Below are positions 12,315-24,400 of a DNA stretch of 64,000 nucleotides, piece by piece; position 1 is the stretch's first letter; each line of letters opens with the position of its first letter. The DNA is taken from NCBI RefSeq assembly GCF_000452705.1, contig NZ_CP007014.1:3038001-3102000 (forward strand). Reading direction: 5' to 3'. The notes beneath the pieces are model-generated. The model had not been told where the DNA came from. It saw only the letters and a list, made by a program, of their open reading frames with translations, and ran no database searches. The DNA comes from Pseudomonas syringae CC1557. GTDB lineage: Bacteria > Pseudomonadota > Gammaproteobacteria > Pseudomonadales > Pseudomonadaceae. Position numbers and translations under genes: made by a program.

Positions 12315-15300
12315 GGTGCCTGACCGAGGTCCAGACGGTAGTGACGCGGGTCGAAGCGGCCGTGCAGTTGCGCGCCGATATCACCGTTCACCGGATCCAG
12401 CTCGAGCCCTTCAAGGTGCAATTGTGCCTTGCGCCAGACCACCTGCAGCGGTGACTCAAGGCCTTGCCACACTACACTGGTGCGCAGAATATCGTGACGG
12501 TCGATAACCGTTTGCAGAGCTTGAACAAAGGCGTTCATGCGCTCGCGGTTATCAAAGGCGAACTGAGCCTGCAACACATAGGGGTCGCCGATTTCGGCGG
12601 CCATGTGGTGATAAAGAATGCCTTCCTGCAATGGCGCCAGCGGATAGATGTCCTGCACATTCGCCACGCCACCCGGCACAGTTGCCACGACTTGATCGAT
12701 CTGCACCTGGGTCAGACTGATCAACGGCAACAGCTCAGGCGTAATGCGTTTGCAATCCTCGGTGATCAGATTGGCTGGGACCACGACTTCAGTGCCGCCA
12801 CCGACTGCCGCTGCGAGCGCAGCCAGCGTCGGCTGGCCGAACAGCACACGCACGTCGGCGCTCAGGCCCAACTGACGCATATGTCCGATTAGACTGACGG
12901 CCAGCAGCGAGTGACCGCCCAATTCGAAGAAGTTATCGTGACGACCGACCTGCTCGACGCCCAGCAACTCTTGCCAGATAGCCGCGATCTGCGTTTCGGT
13001 TTCGCCCTGGGGGGCTTCGTAGCCACGGCTGATCAGTGAGCCACTGTCCGGGGCTGGCAGCGCCTTGCGATCCAGCTTGCCGTTGGGAGTCAGCGGCAGT
13101 TCGGCCAATGCCACATAAGCCACGGGAACCATGTACTCAGGCAGCTTTTCCTGCAAATGGCTGCGCAGGCTTTCGATGTCCACCAGGTCGTGCCCGGCTG
13201 CCAGGGTGTAATACGCCACCAGGCGCTTGTCGCCCGGAATGTCTTCGCGGGCGGTGACCACCGCTTCGTGGACGGCCGGGTGTTTGGCCAGACGCGCATC
13301 GATCTCGCCGAGCTCGATACGGAAACCACGGATCTTCACCTGATCGTCGTTACGGCCCAGGTATTCGATATTGCCATCAGGCAAGTAGCGACCCAGGTCG
13401 CCGGTGCGGTACATGCGTGCCGCTGGTTGCTGGCTGAACGGGTCCTTGAGAAAGCGCTCGGCAGTGAGGTCGTCACGGTTCAGGTAGCCCCGCGCCACAC
13501 CGGCACCGCCGATGTAGATTTCACCCGCAATACCCAGTGGGACGGGCTGTCGTTGCTCATCCAGCAGGTAAAACTGCGTATTACCGACCGGTTTACCAAT
13601 GTGCGCTGCGAAGCCCTCTTCGCGGTCCATCGCCACCCAGCTTGAATAGGTAGTGGTTTCCGAGGGGCCATAGAGGTTGCACAGACGCTGCACGCCGGTT
13701 TTCTCGAACAGTGATTCGACCAGGCTGCGCTTGAGCGCTTCACCGGCCACGTTCACCGTATGCACTGATTCCGGCAGGCCGTTGACGTCCAGCAACGCTT
13801 TAAGCGCCGACGGTACGGTGTTGATCAGGCCGATATGGTGTTCGCCGTGTTGCAGTTCCAGCACGTTCCTGACCACTTCGATGCTGCCGCCCGATGTCAG
13901 TGGCGCAAAGCATTCGTAGACCGCGAGGTCGAAGTTCAGCGAAGTGGAGAACAGCGTTTTTTCCAGTGCAGAAGCGTCGAAAGCCGTGTGCGCCCAGGTC
14001 AGGAAGTTCACGGTGTTGCGGTGTTCGATCATCACGCCTTTTGGCAGGCCGGTGGAGCCCGAGGTATAGATGAGGTAAGCCAGATGCGCAGAAGTCAGCC
14101 CCGGAACCTGTGGATTCTGGACGGATTCGTCCTGCCAATCGCTTAGATCAAGATTGATGACAGGCACCGAAACGTCGGCTAGCAAGCCCTGAGTAGCTGT
14201 TTGAACCAAAACTGCCGCCGGAGCGCTGTCCTGCAACATGTAAGCAATACGTTCTACCGGATACGCCGGATCGAGCGGCACATACCCGCCGCCCGCCTTG
14301 AGGATCGCCAGCAGGCCGACGACCATCTCCGCACTGCGTTCGACACAGATACCGACGCGCGAATCCGGCTGAACGCCCTGCTTGCGCAAGGCATGCGCCA
14401 GGCGGTTGGCCTGCTCGTTAAGCTCGCGATAGGTCACACGCTGTTCGCCGTGAATCACCGCCAGCGCTTGCGGGGTGCGCTCGACCTGCGCTTCGAACAA
14501 ACCATGGATGGTCTGCTGTTGCGGATAGTCCAGCGCCGTGTCGTTGAACCCCAGCAGCAACCGGTCACGCTCGTCGGCGGGCAGGATCGACAGGCTCTTG
14601 AGGGCAGTGTCTGGCGATTCTTCCAGCGCAATAAGCAGATTTTCCAGCGCAGTCTGCACATACCCGCAGACACGCCCGGCGCCAACCTTGCCGGTCACCA
14701 GTACCGATATGCTTAAACTGTCCCCCCGGTCATCGACGTTCAAGGTCAACGGGTAGTTGGTACGTTCCCCGCTGCTGAGTATGTCGATACCGCGCCAGGC
14801 CTCGATCGACTCATCAGAGGGTTCGGCCACGCTGCTGTGGCGGTAATTGATCAGCGCACTGAACAGTGGCGTCGATGCGGCAACCCCGCTGCAACGCTGA
14901 GCCAGAGCCAGCGAAGCATGTTCGTGACCGAGCAGCGCAGTGAGGCGGGCATGGGTCGCCTTGACCCCGTCCCGCACGCCCTGCCCTGCAAGATCGACGC
15001 GCAGCGGCAAGGTGTTGATGAACATGCCCAGCGCCCGATCTGCGCCTTCGCCACCCTGCATGCGGCCCATCAGTACGGTGCCGAACACCACGGTGTGCCT
15101 GCCCGATACCTGGCTCAGTACCTGAGCCCACACCAGGTGCACCAGACTTGCGGCGCTTACTCCCAACTGCCGCGCCTGGTTGCGCAGGCGCAGAGTCAGC
15201 TGATGTTGCAGAATCAGGTTGCTGTCTTCAATGTCGTGGCCGTCATCCTGCACATCCAGCAGGCCGAACGGCAGCGTCGGTTCGTCAATGTCACCGAGCA

Positions 15301-18300
15301 GCTCGCGGAAAAACGCCTCATGGGCCTCGCGGCTTACGCCCAGGCGCGCCTGGGCCACATAGTTGCGATACGGCACGGGTGCAGCCGTCAAGGTGTCGGC
15401 CTTGCCTGCCAGCCAGGCCTGTATTTCGTGTTTCACCACGTCCAGCGCCACGTGGTCCAGGGCCATGTGATGGAACAGCAGCATCGCGCAGATGCGCTGG
15501 CTGAGCGGGTCCTCGGCATACGCCAGGCGCATCAGCGGCGCCTGACCGATGTCCAGGCGGTAGTGACGCGAGTCAAAGCGGCTGTGCAGTTGCGCACCGA
15601 TATCGCCATCTGCCGGATCAAGCTCAAGCGCGTCAAGGTGCAACCGGGCCTGACGCCAGACCACTTGCACCGGTGAATCCAGACCATCCCATACCACGCT
15701 GGTGCGCAAAATGTCGTGATGGTCGATGACCCTCTGCAACGCCTGAACGAAGGCATTCAGACGCTCGCGGTTATCAAAGGCGAACTGCGTCTGTAACACA
15801 TAAGGGTCGCCGATTTCGGCGGCCAGATGGTGATAGAGAATGCCCTCCTGCAGGGGTGCCAGCGGGTAGATATCCTGCACATTCGCCACACCGCCGGGCA
15901 CGCTGGCGACAACGAGGTCAATGGCGGTCTGATCGAGATCGGCGAGCGGCAGCATCTCCGGCGTGATGCGCATGCAGTCGCCCGGAATAACATTTTCGGG
16001 GACTGTTACTTCAATTCCTTCAATTCCGCCACCTATCGCTGCAGCCAGTGCGGCGAGGGTCGGCTGGCTGAACAGTACACGAACGTCTGCGCTCAAGCCG
16101 GCCTGGCGCATGTGTTCGATCAGGCTGACGGCCAGCAGCGAGTGCCCGCCCAGCTCAAAGAAATGGTCATGTCGACCGACTTGCTCGACCTGGAGCACTT
16201 CGGCCCAGATCGTCGCCAGCAGGTTTTCAACTTCACCTTGTGGCGCTTCGTAGCCACGGCTGATCAATGCCTGCGCATCCGGTTCGGGCAGCGCTTTACG
16301 GTCAAGTTTGCCGTTGGTTGTCAGCGGCAGCGCATCGAGGCGCACATAGGCTGCGGGCACCATATAGTCCGGCAGGCGGGTTTGCAGATGGCTGCGCAGT
16401 GTCTCGATTTCCGGTGTTCGCTGAGCTTCACGCACAGTGAAATAGGCCACCAGACGTTTCTCTCCTGCGTCCTGCCGCACCAGCAACGCCACTTCGTGTA
16501 CCGCAGGGTGTGTGGCCAGAACGGCCTCGATTTCACTCAGTTCAATACGGAATCCACGAATTTTCACCTGGTCATCGTTACGGCCCAGGTATTCGATATT
16601 GCCGTCCGGCAGGTAGCGACCGAGATCGCCGGTCCGGTACATACGTGCGGCTGGCTGCTGGCTGAACGGGTCGTTGAGGAAGCGTTCGGCAGTAAGGTCA
16701 TCACGGTTCAGATAACCCCGCGCCACACCAGCGCCGCCGATGTAGATTTCGCCGGCAACGCCCAGTGGGACCGGCTGCTGCTGTTCATCCAGGAGATAAA
16801 ACTGAGTGTTGCCGACCGGTTTGCCGATATGCGCAGCGAAGCCGTCTTTGCGGTCCATCGCTACCCAGCTTGAGTAGGTGGTGGTTTCAGATGGGCCATA
16901 GAGGTTGCACAGGCGCTGCACATCCGTTTTTTCGAACAGCGATTCAACCAGGCTACGTTTCAGGGCTTCACCGGCCACGTTTACCGTGTGGACAGACGCC
17001 GGCAAGCCATCGACTTCCAGCAAGGCCTTGAGCGCCGAAGGCACAGTGTTGATCAGGCCAATGTCGTGTTCGCCGTGTTGTAGCTCCAGAATGTTTTTAA
17101 CTACCTCAATCCTTCCGCCCGACGTCAGCGGTGCTAAGCACTCGTAGACCGCGAGGTCGAAGTTCAGCGAAGTGGAGAACAGCGTTTTTTCCAGCACAGA
17201 AGCGTCAAATGCCGTGTGAGCCCACGTCAGGAAGTTAACGGTGTTGCGGTGCTCGATCATCACGCCTTTCGGCAGACCGGTGGAGCCCGAGGTGTAGATA
17301 AGGTACGCCAGGTGCGCCGAAGTCAGCCCCGCCACCTGCGGATTCTGGACGGATTCGTCCTGCCAATCGCTCAGATCAAGATTGATCACAGGCACCGAAA
17401 CATCGCTCAGCAAACCCTGGGTAACGGTTTGAGCTAGCACGGCTGCCGGAGCGCTGTCCTGCAACATGTAAGCAATACGTTCTACCGGATACGCCGGGTC
17501 GAGCGGCACGTAACAGCCGCCCGCCTTGAGGATTGCCAGTAACCCGACGACCATTTCCACGCCGCGCTCTACACATATCCCGACGCGATAATCCGGCTGA
17601 ACGCCCTGCTTGCGTAAGGCATGGGCGAGACGGTTCGCCTGGGCGTTAAGCTCGCGATACGACAGGCGCTGCTCGCCGTGGACGACTGCCAGCGCCTCCG
17701 GTGTACGCTCGACTTGTGCTTCGAACAGCCCGTGAATGGTCTGTTCGTGCGGGTAATCCAGGGCAGTTTTGTTGAACTGCACCAGCAACTGCTCACGCTC
17801 GGCAACCGGCAGGACCGGCAGGCTGTCGAGGGCCGAGGACGGTGACCGCTCAAGCGCGTTTACCAGATGCTCCAGCACGGTCTGCATGTAGCCGCAGACC
17901 CGTTTGGCACCCACGACGCTGCTGACCAGCACTTTCAGGTTAAAGCCTTCACCGAAGTCATCGACATTCAAGGTCAGCGGGTAGTTGGTTCGGTCCTTGG
18001 CACCGTAGGACTCGATCCCGTCCCAGGAACTGGAGATTTCTGCCGAAACATCGTTCACGCCGCTGTGCCGGTAGTTCAGCAGTGCGCTGAACAGCGGGGT
18101 CGATGACGCCACGCTGCTGCAACGCTGGGCGAGCACCAAAGGCGCGTGTTCATGGCCCAGCAACGCCGTCAGTTGCCTGTGCGTGGCTTGCAGTCCCTCG
18201 ACCACCGTTGTCGCGCCGATATCGACGCGCAGCGGCAAGGTATTGATAAACATGCCCAACGCGCGGTCGGCACCCTCGCCGGCCTGCATACGGCCCAGCA

Positions 18301-20335
18301 GCACCGTACCGAACACTACCTGCTCACGGGCCGAGACGCTGCCGAGCACCCGCGCCCAGGCCAGGTGCATCAGGCTCGCTGCGCTGACGCCCGCCTGTCG
18401 GGCCTGGGCCCGCAAACGCAGGTTCAGTTCAGCGGGCAGGATCACGCTCGCCTCTTCGATGTCACGACCGCCGTCCTGCACATCCTGCAAACCGAATGGC
18501 AGCGTCGGCTCGTCGATGTCGCCGAGCATCTCGCGGAAAAACGCTTCGTGCTGCGCCTCGCTGACACCCAGGCGAGCCTGGGCCACGTAGTTGCGATACG
18601 GCACACTTTGACCCAGAGAAGCATCCTCACCAAGCAGGTGCGCCTGCATCTCATGCAGCACCACGTACAGCGAGGTGGCGTCGTTGACCAGGTGATGGAA
18701 CAGCAGCATCGCCAGCCAGCGATTGTTGAGCGGATCATGGGTAAAGACAATCTGCATCAAGGGCGCTTGACGTACATCAAGGCGGTAATGCCGAGGATCG
18801 AAGCGCTCGTGCAACTGCTCGTCCAGCGGGCCGTCTGCCGGGTCGAGGTACAACTCGGTGACACGCATTTCAGCCTGACGCAGGACGACTTGCAGCGGCT
18901 CATCGAGACCTTCCCACAGCACGGCGGTGCGCAGGATATCGTGACGATTGATCACCCCTTGCAAGGCACGGCTGAAATCGTCCAGCCGTGCACGGTCGCG
19001 AAGGCCGAACAAGGCTTTCAGGGTGTACGGGTCGCCCTGCTCGGCACTGATGTGGTGATAGAGAATGCCTGCCTGCAAGGGCGCCAGTGGGTAAATGTCC
19101 TGCACGTTGGTGGCACCGCCCGGCACATGCTTTACCACACGATCGATCTGCGCCTGAGTCAGGCTGATCAGCGGCAACAGTTCAGGGGTGATGTGCTCAC
19201 AATGTTCGGGTATCAGGTTGGCCGGAACTACAACCTCCGCACCTCCGCCGACCGCTGCTGCCAGCGCCGCAACGGTCGGCTGACTGAACAGCACGCGCAC
19301 ATCGGCACTCAGCCCGACCTGACGCATCCGCTCAATCAGCGTCATCGCCAGCAGCGAATGGCCGCCCAGTTCGAAGAAGTGGTCATGGCGACCGACCTGT
19401 TCGACCTTGAGTACGTCAGCCCAGATCGATGCCAGCAGGGTCTCAACCTCGCCCTGTGGTGTTTCATAGCCACGACTGATCAGCGATTGCGCATCGGGGA
19501 CTGGCAGGGCCTTGCGATCAAGCTTGCCGTTGGCAGTCAGCGGCAGCGCATCGAGCTGCACGTAAGCTACCGGCACCATATAGTCCGGCAATGTGCCTTG
19601 CAGGTGGCTGCGCAGGTGCTCAATGTAGAGCACGGTTTCAGGCTGCTGCGCCGTGAAATAGGCCACCAGACGCTTGTCACCAGGCACATCCTGGCGGCAC
19701 AGCACCACGGCTTCACGAACCTCGGCGTGTTCGGCCAGACGTGCTTCGATTTCACCCAGTTCAACGCGCAAGCCGCGGATCTTCACCTGATCATCGTTGC
19801 GCCCCAGGTAGTCGAGAGTGCCATCGGCGTTCCAGCGTGCCAGGTCGCCGGTGCGGTACATCCTTGCGTCGGCGTTGGCGTGGAACGGGTCACGCAGGAA
19901 GCGCTCAGCGGTCATTTCCGGCCGGTTCAGGTAACCCCGCGCCACGCCTTCTCCGGCGACGTACAGCTCGCCCGCCACACCCAGCGGCACCAGTTGCTGA
20001 TGTTCGTCGAGCAGGTACACACGGGTGTTGGCAATCGGTGTGCCGATGTCGAGGCTGCCGTCGGGCAACAAGCGCCCGGAGGTGGCGACCACCGTGGCCT
20101 CGGTCGGACCATAGTTGTTGATGACGGTGAAGCCCGGGTCGCGCTGGAACTGGCGCAGACGGTCGCCACCGATCAATAGCGTACGCAAGGTGGGGTGAGA
20201 CAGGTCGCGGCTGAAGGCGTATTCGGCGACCGGCGTCGGCAGGAAAGCCACCTGCAGCGGCTGGGCAACCCACCAGTCGAGCAGCGCATCCAGCTGTTCA
20301 TTGCTCACGTCCGCAGGCGGCAGGTGCAAGGTCGC
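12315..20335 (-). CDS. NRPS modules 3 (end) to 6 (start): A(Leu)-T-C-A(Ala)-T-C-A(Ala)-T-C (segment)
   Basis: This is the longest clean stretch of the first peptin synthetase, about 2,670 codons. In order: the rest of A domain 3 (code D-A-W-F-L-G-N-V-V, leucine); carrier 3 (about 19370); C4 (HHISAEQGD, about 19060); A4 (FDLAVYECL, code D-L-Y-N-N-A-L-T-Y, alanine-like); carrier 4 (about 16140); C5 (HHLAAEIGD); A5 (same alanine-like code); carrier 5 (about 12900); and the start of C6 (HHMAAEIGD). C4, C5 and C6 carry dual C/E-type motifs, so residues 3, 4 and 5 should end up D; C6 has Met where the consensus has Ile or Leu. All HHxxxD active sites seen are intact. The upstream frame is lost at about 20335, where GTCGCCCGG has one C fewer than the equivalent GTCGCCCCGG at about 10660. 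Confidence 0.87.
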
Positions 20336-20336
20336 C

Positions 20337-21438
20337 CGGCACACAGTGCTGGCCAGACTTCCCAGGCCATCGCGTCGAAGCCGAAGCCCGCGACGCTGGC
20401 GGTGTGGCTGCCAGCCTTGAGTTCGAAAGTCTGGCAATGCCAGTCGATCAGGTTGCCGAGGGTGCGGTGCTCGACCATCACGCCCTTTGGCTGGCCTGTG
20501 GAGCCGGAGGTGTAGATCACGTAAGCCAGATGTGTGGCGTTGAGCCCGGCCACCTGCGGGTTTTCCAGGCGTTGCGGCCATTCAGGGCGGTCAAAGGCGA
20601 TGACCGGCACAGCCGTTTCCGGCACACGGCTGATCAGGGCCTGCTGGGTCAGCAGCACTTTGGGTGCGCTGTCGGCCAGCAGATAGGCAATGCGTTCGTC
20701 AGGGTGCGATGGATCGACCGGGACATAGCCTGCGCCGGACTTGAGCACGGCGAGCATGGCCACCAACGTGTCAAGACCACGACGGGCCATGACTGCCACA
20801 CGATCATCGACACCGACGCCGAGATTGATCAGGTGATGGGCCAGTGCGTTGGCGCGTTGGTTCATCTCGCCGTAGTGCAGGCAATGCTCGCCCACCTGGG
20901 CCGCTACGCTTTCAGGTGCGCTGGCTGCCCGGGCCTCGATCATGGCGTGCACGGTCTGCTGTTGTGGGTACTCCTGCGCGGTGTCGTTGAACGCCAACAG
21001 CAGTTGTTGCCGCTCGGTTTCCGGTACCACCGGCAGGTTGCAAACCGCTGAATCCGGCACGGATTCAAGGGCTTCGACCAGATAGCTCAACACGGTCTGC
21101 ATGTAATCGCAGATTCGCTGACCATCAAAACCGGCTGCCACCAGCACGCTCAACAGGAAACCGTCGCCTTGATCGTCCACCGACAGGCTCAACGGACCAC
21201 CGGCAGGTTGCAAACCGCTGAATCCGGCACGGATTCAAGGGCTTCGACCAGATAGCTCAACACGGTCTGCATGTAATCGCAGATTCGCTGACCATCAAAA
21301 CCGGCTGCCACCAGCACGCTCAACAGGAAACCGTCGCCTTGATCGTCCACCGACAGGCTCAACGGGTAGTTGGTCCGTTCGCGTACGCCGAGCACCTGGG
21401 CATCCGCCCACCGCTCGCCACCGTTTGCTTCGCGCGCC
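20337..21438 (-). CDS. NRPS module 3: damaged end of C domain and N-terminal half of A(Leu) domain (segment)
   Basis: This stretch contains the last part of condensation domain 3 (TNYPLSLSVDDQGDGFLLS...) and the first half of A domain 3 ([23 protein letters not shown]). It is damaged in two ways. At about 21432-21439 the chain jumps from GMFINTLPL to a point roughly 85-100 residues further on in sister condensation domains (the ...GVAAPTPLFSALLNYRHS... stretch is absent), with loss of frame. Then 21026-21195 and 21196-21365 are exact tandem copies; 170 bases is not a multiple of three, so the frame shifts again. Removing one copy restores a continuous frame into the A domain. The lower end is the one-base C-run fault at about 20335. 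Confidence 0.7.
21026..21365. repeat. Exact 170-bp tandem duplication inside condensation domain 3
   Basis: 21026-21195 and 21196-21365 are the same sequence, each ending ...CGACAGGCTCAACGG. One copy is in a different frame from the other because 170 is not a multiple of three. It abuts the point at 21432-21439 where about 85-100 codons are lost, as if two contig ends with unmerged overlap had been joined. Confidence 0.9.
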
Positions 21439-24400
21439 GAGCGGCAAGGTATTGATGAACATCCCCAGCGCGCGGTCGGCGCCCAGACCGCCTTGCATAC
21501 GTCCCAGCAACACGGTGCCGAAGACCACGTCTTCACGCCCGCTGGCGGCGCCCAGCACTCGTGCCCAGGCCAGGTGGTGCAGGCTTGCTGCACTCACCCC
21601 CAGTTGCCGCGCCTGAGTGCGCAGACGCTGACACAGATCAGCCGGAAGATCGTGGCGAACCTCTTTGACGCCCTGCCCGTCACCCTGCACCTCAAGCAGG
21701 CCGAACGGCAGCGTCGGTTCATCGACATCACCGAGCATCTCGCGGAAAAACGCTTCGTGTTGCTCGCGACTCACGCCCAGACGGGCCTGACCCACGTAAT
21801 TCCGGTAAGGCATCGCCGGCGGCAGTTGCGCTGCGGTGCCTTGCAAGTGGGCGAGCATTTCTGCGCTCATCACGTCCAGCGCGGTGTGGTCGAGGGCAAT
21901 GTGGTGGAACAGCAGGATCGCCACCCAGCGCTGGTTCTCCGAATCCTCGGCAAAGGCCAGGTGAATAAACGGGGCCCTGCTGAGGTCGAGGCGGCACTCG
22001 CGTGGATCAAAACGACGTTGCAGCTCAGCGACGATATCGCCGCTGTCCGGGGCCAGGGTGATCTGCTCCATCGACAGCTCGACCCGGCGCATGGCGATTT
22101 GCAGCGGCTGCTCCAGACCTTCCCAGACCAGCGCCGTGCGCAGGATGTCATGGCGATCAATCATCGCCTGCAAGCCTTCGGCAAAACGTCGTACGTGCGC
22201 CGGATTATGCAGGGCGAAAGTCGCTTGCAGCAGATACGGGTCGCCTTGTTCGGCAGCGAGATGGTGGTAAAGAATACCTTCCTGCAACGGCGCCAGCGGG
22301 TAGATGTCCTGTACATTCGCCGCGCCACCGGGAACACCGTCGACAATGCGCTCGATGCTCGACTGGTCCAGCGTGGCAAGGGTCAGCATGTCCGGTGTGA
22401 TGTATGTGCAGCCCTCGGGAATGCCGTTGGCGGGCACTTCGATCTCGATGCCGCCACCCACCGCCGCAGCGAGTGCGGCAAGGGTGGGCTGGCCGAACAG
22501 GACGCGCACATCGGCGCTCAGGCCAACCTGACGCATACGTTCGATCAGCTTCACCGCCAGCAGCGAATGACCGCCCAGCTCGAAGAAATGGTCCTGCCGA
22601 CCGACCCGTTCCACACTCAGTACTTCGCACCAGAGTGCGGCCAGCGTGGTTTCGGTGTCCCCAAGCGGCGCCTGATAGTCGCGGCTGACGAAAGCACCGG
22701 CCGATGGCTGTGGCAACGCACGACGATCCAGTTTGCCATTGGGCGACACCGGCAGTTTTTCCAGGTGCACATAGGCTGCCGGGACCATGTAGTCCGGCAG
22801 CAGAGCCTGTAAATGCAGGCGCATCTGGTCGGCCTGGGGCGCGACCTGACCGGCCTGCACGCTGAAATAAGCCACCAGGCGCTTTTCACCGGGAACGTCT
22901 TCGCGTGCCAGCACCGCCGTATCGCGCAACCCTGGATATTGACCAAGGCGTGCCTCGATTTCCCCCAGCTCGATACGAAAACCACGAACCTTGATCTGAT
23001 CGTCGTTACGGCCCAGGTAGATGATCCTGCCGTCCGCTTGCCAGCAACCCAGGTCGCCGGTCTTGTACAGGCGCGCGTGGGAGTTGCCGAGATCGCCGGC
23101 GGCAAACGGATCAGCGATAAAGCGTTCAGCGGTCAGATCGTCGCGGTTCAGGTAGCCACGGGCGACAGATGCGCCGCCAATGTACAATTCACCCGCAACG
23201 CCCACCGGCACCGGGCGCATGTGTTCGTCGAGCAAGTAGATGCGGGTATTGGCCACCGGCTGGCCGATGTTCGGTAAGGTCGGCCAGGCCTTTGGATCGC
23301 CATCGAGAGTCAGCGCCGTGACCACGTGGGACTCTGTCGGGCCGTATTGATTATGCAGGCGCGCATCGCTCAGACGGGCGAATAACTGCCGCATCGGTTC
23401 GGTGATTCGCAGTTGTTCACCGGCAGTGATCACGTCCTGCAACAAGCACTCAGTCTGTTCAGGCTCGTCAACCACGGCCTCGGCCAATGCCTGCAAGGCA
23501 ATACATGGCATGTACAGGCGTTCGATACGCTGCTCGCAGATATGTTCGAACAGACGGCGGAAATTCAGACGGGTATCGCCGTGGATCAGCGACAACTCAC
23601 CACCTGCGCACAAGGTGCTGAAGATTTCCTGAAAGGCAACATCAAAACCCAGCGCCGCGAACTGCAAGGTGCGTTGCTTCGGGCGACGGTCCTCGACAGC
23701 CTGGGCGATCTGCCAATGCAGCAGGTTGACCAGCGGCGCATGGGGCATGGCCACGCCTTTTGGCTGACCGGTAGAGCCCGAGGTGTAGATCAGGTACGCG
23801 AGGTGCTGGGCGCCAAGCCCTGTGAGCTGCGGGTTGGTTGCCGGCGCGCGGTCGATACCGCTCTCGGCGCGGGCGTCAGCTTCCAACAGTACGATCGGCA
23901 TGGCGGCCTGCGCAAAGCGCTCGCGCAAGCCGCGTTGGGTGAGCAGCATTTTCGGCGCGCTGTCCTCGAGCATGAAGGCTAGACGCTCGGCAGGATAAGA
24001 AGGGTCAAGCGGCACATAGCCGGCACCGGCCTTGAGAATGCCCACCAGGCCGGCGATCATTTCCAGACTGCGCTCCACACAGATAGCCACACGGTCATCA
24101 GCGCCTACGCCTGCAGCGATCAAGCGATGGGCAATCTGGTTGGCCCACTGATTGAGCTCGGCGTAGCTCAGCCGCTGGCCTTCGTAGGTGACCGCCACTG
24201 AATCCGGCTGCGCAGCCGTTTGGGCCTCGAACAGCTGGTGCAGCAAAAGGTCTTGCGGGTAGGCGCTATCGAACGTGTTGAAGTCTTCCAGCAACTGGCG
24301 GCGCTCGTGCGCGGGCAACCAGTCGAGGCTGTGCAAGGGGGCATAGGGCCGGCTGTCCAGCGCGTCGGCCAGTTGCTCCAGCACTGTGTGCATGTAACCG

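Noticed and set aside
18146..20179. Long open frame of 677 codons on the plus strand
   Set aside because: Antisense to the A-T-C region of the peptin synthetase; no domain content.
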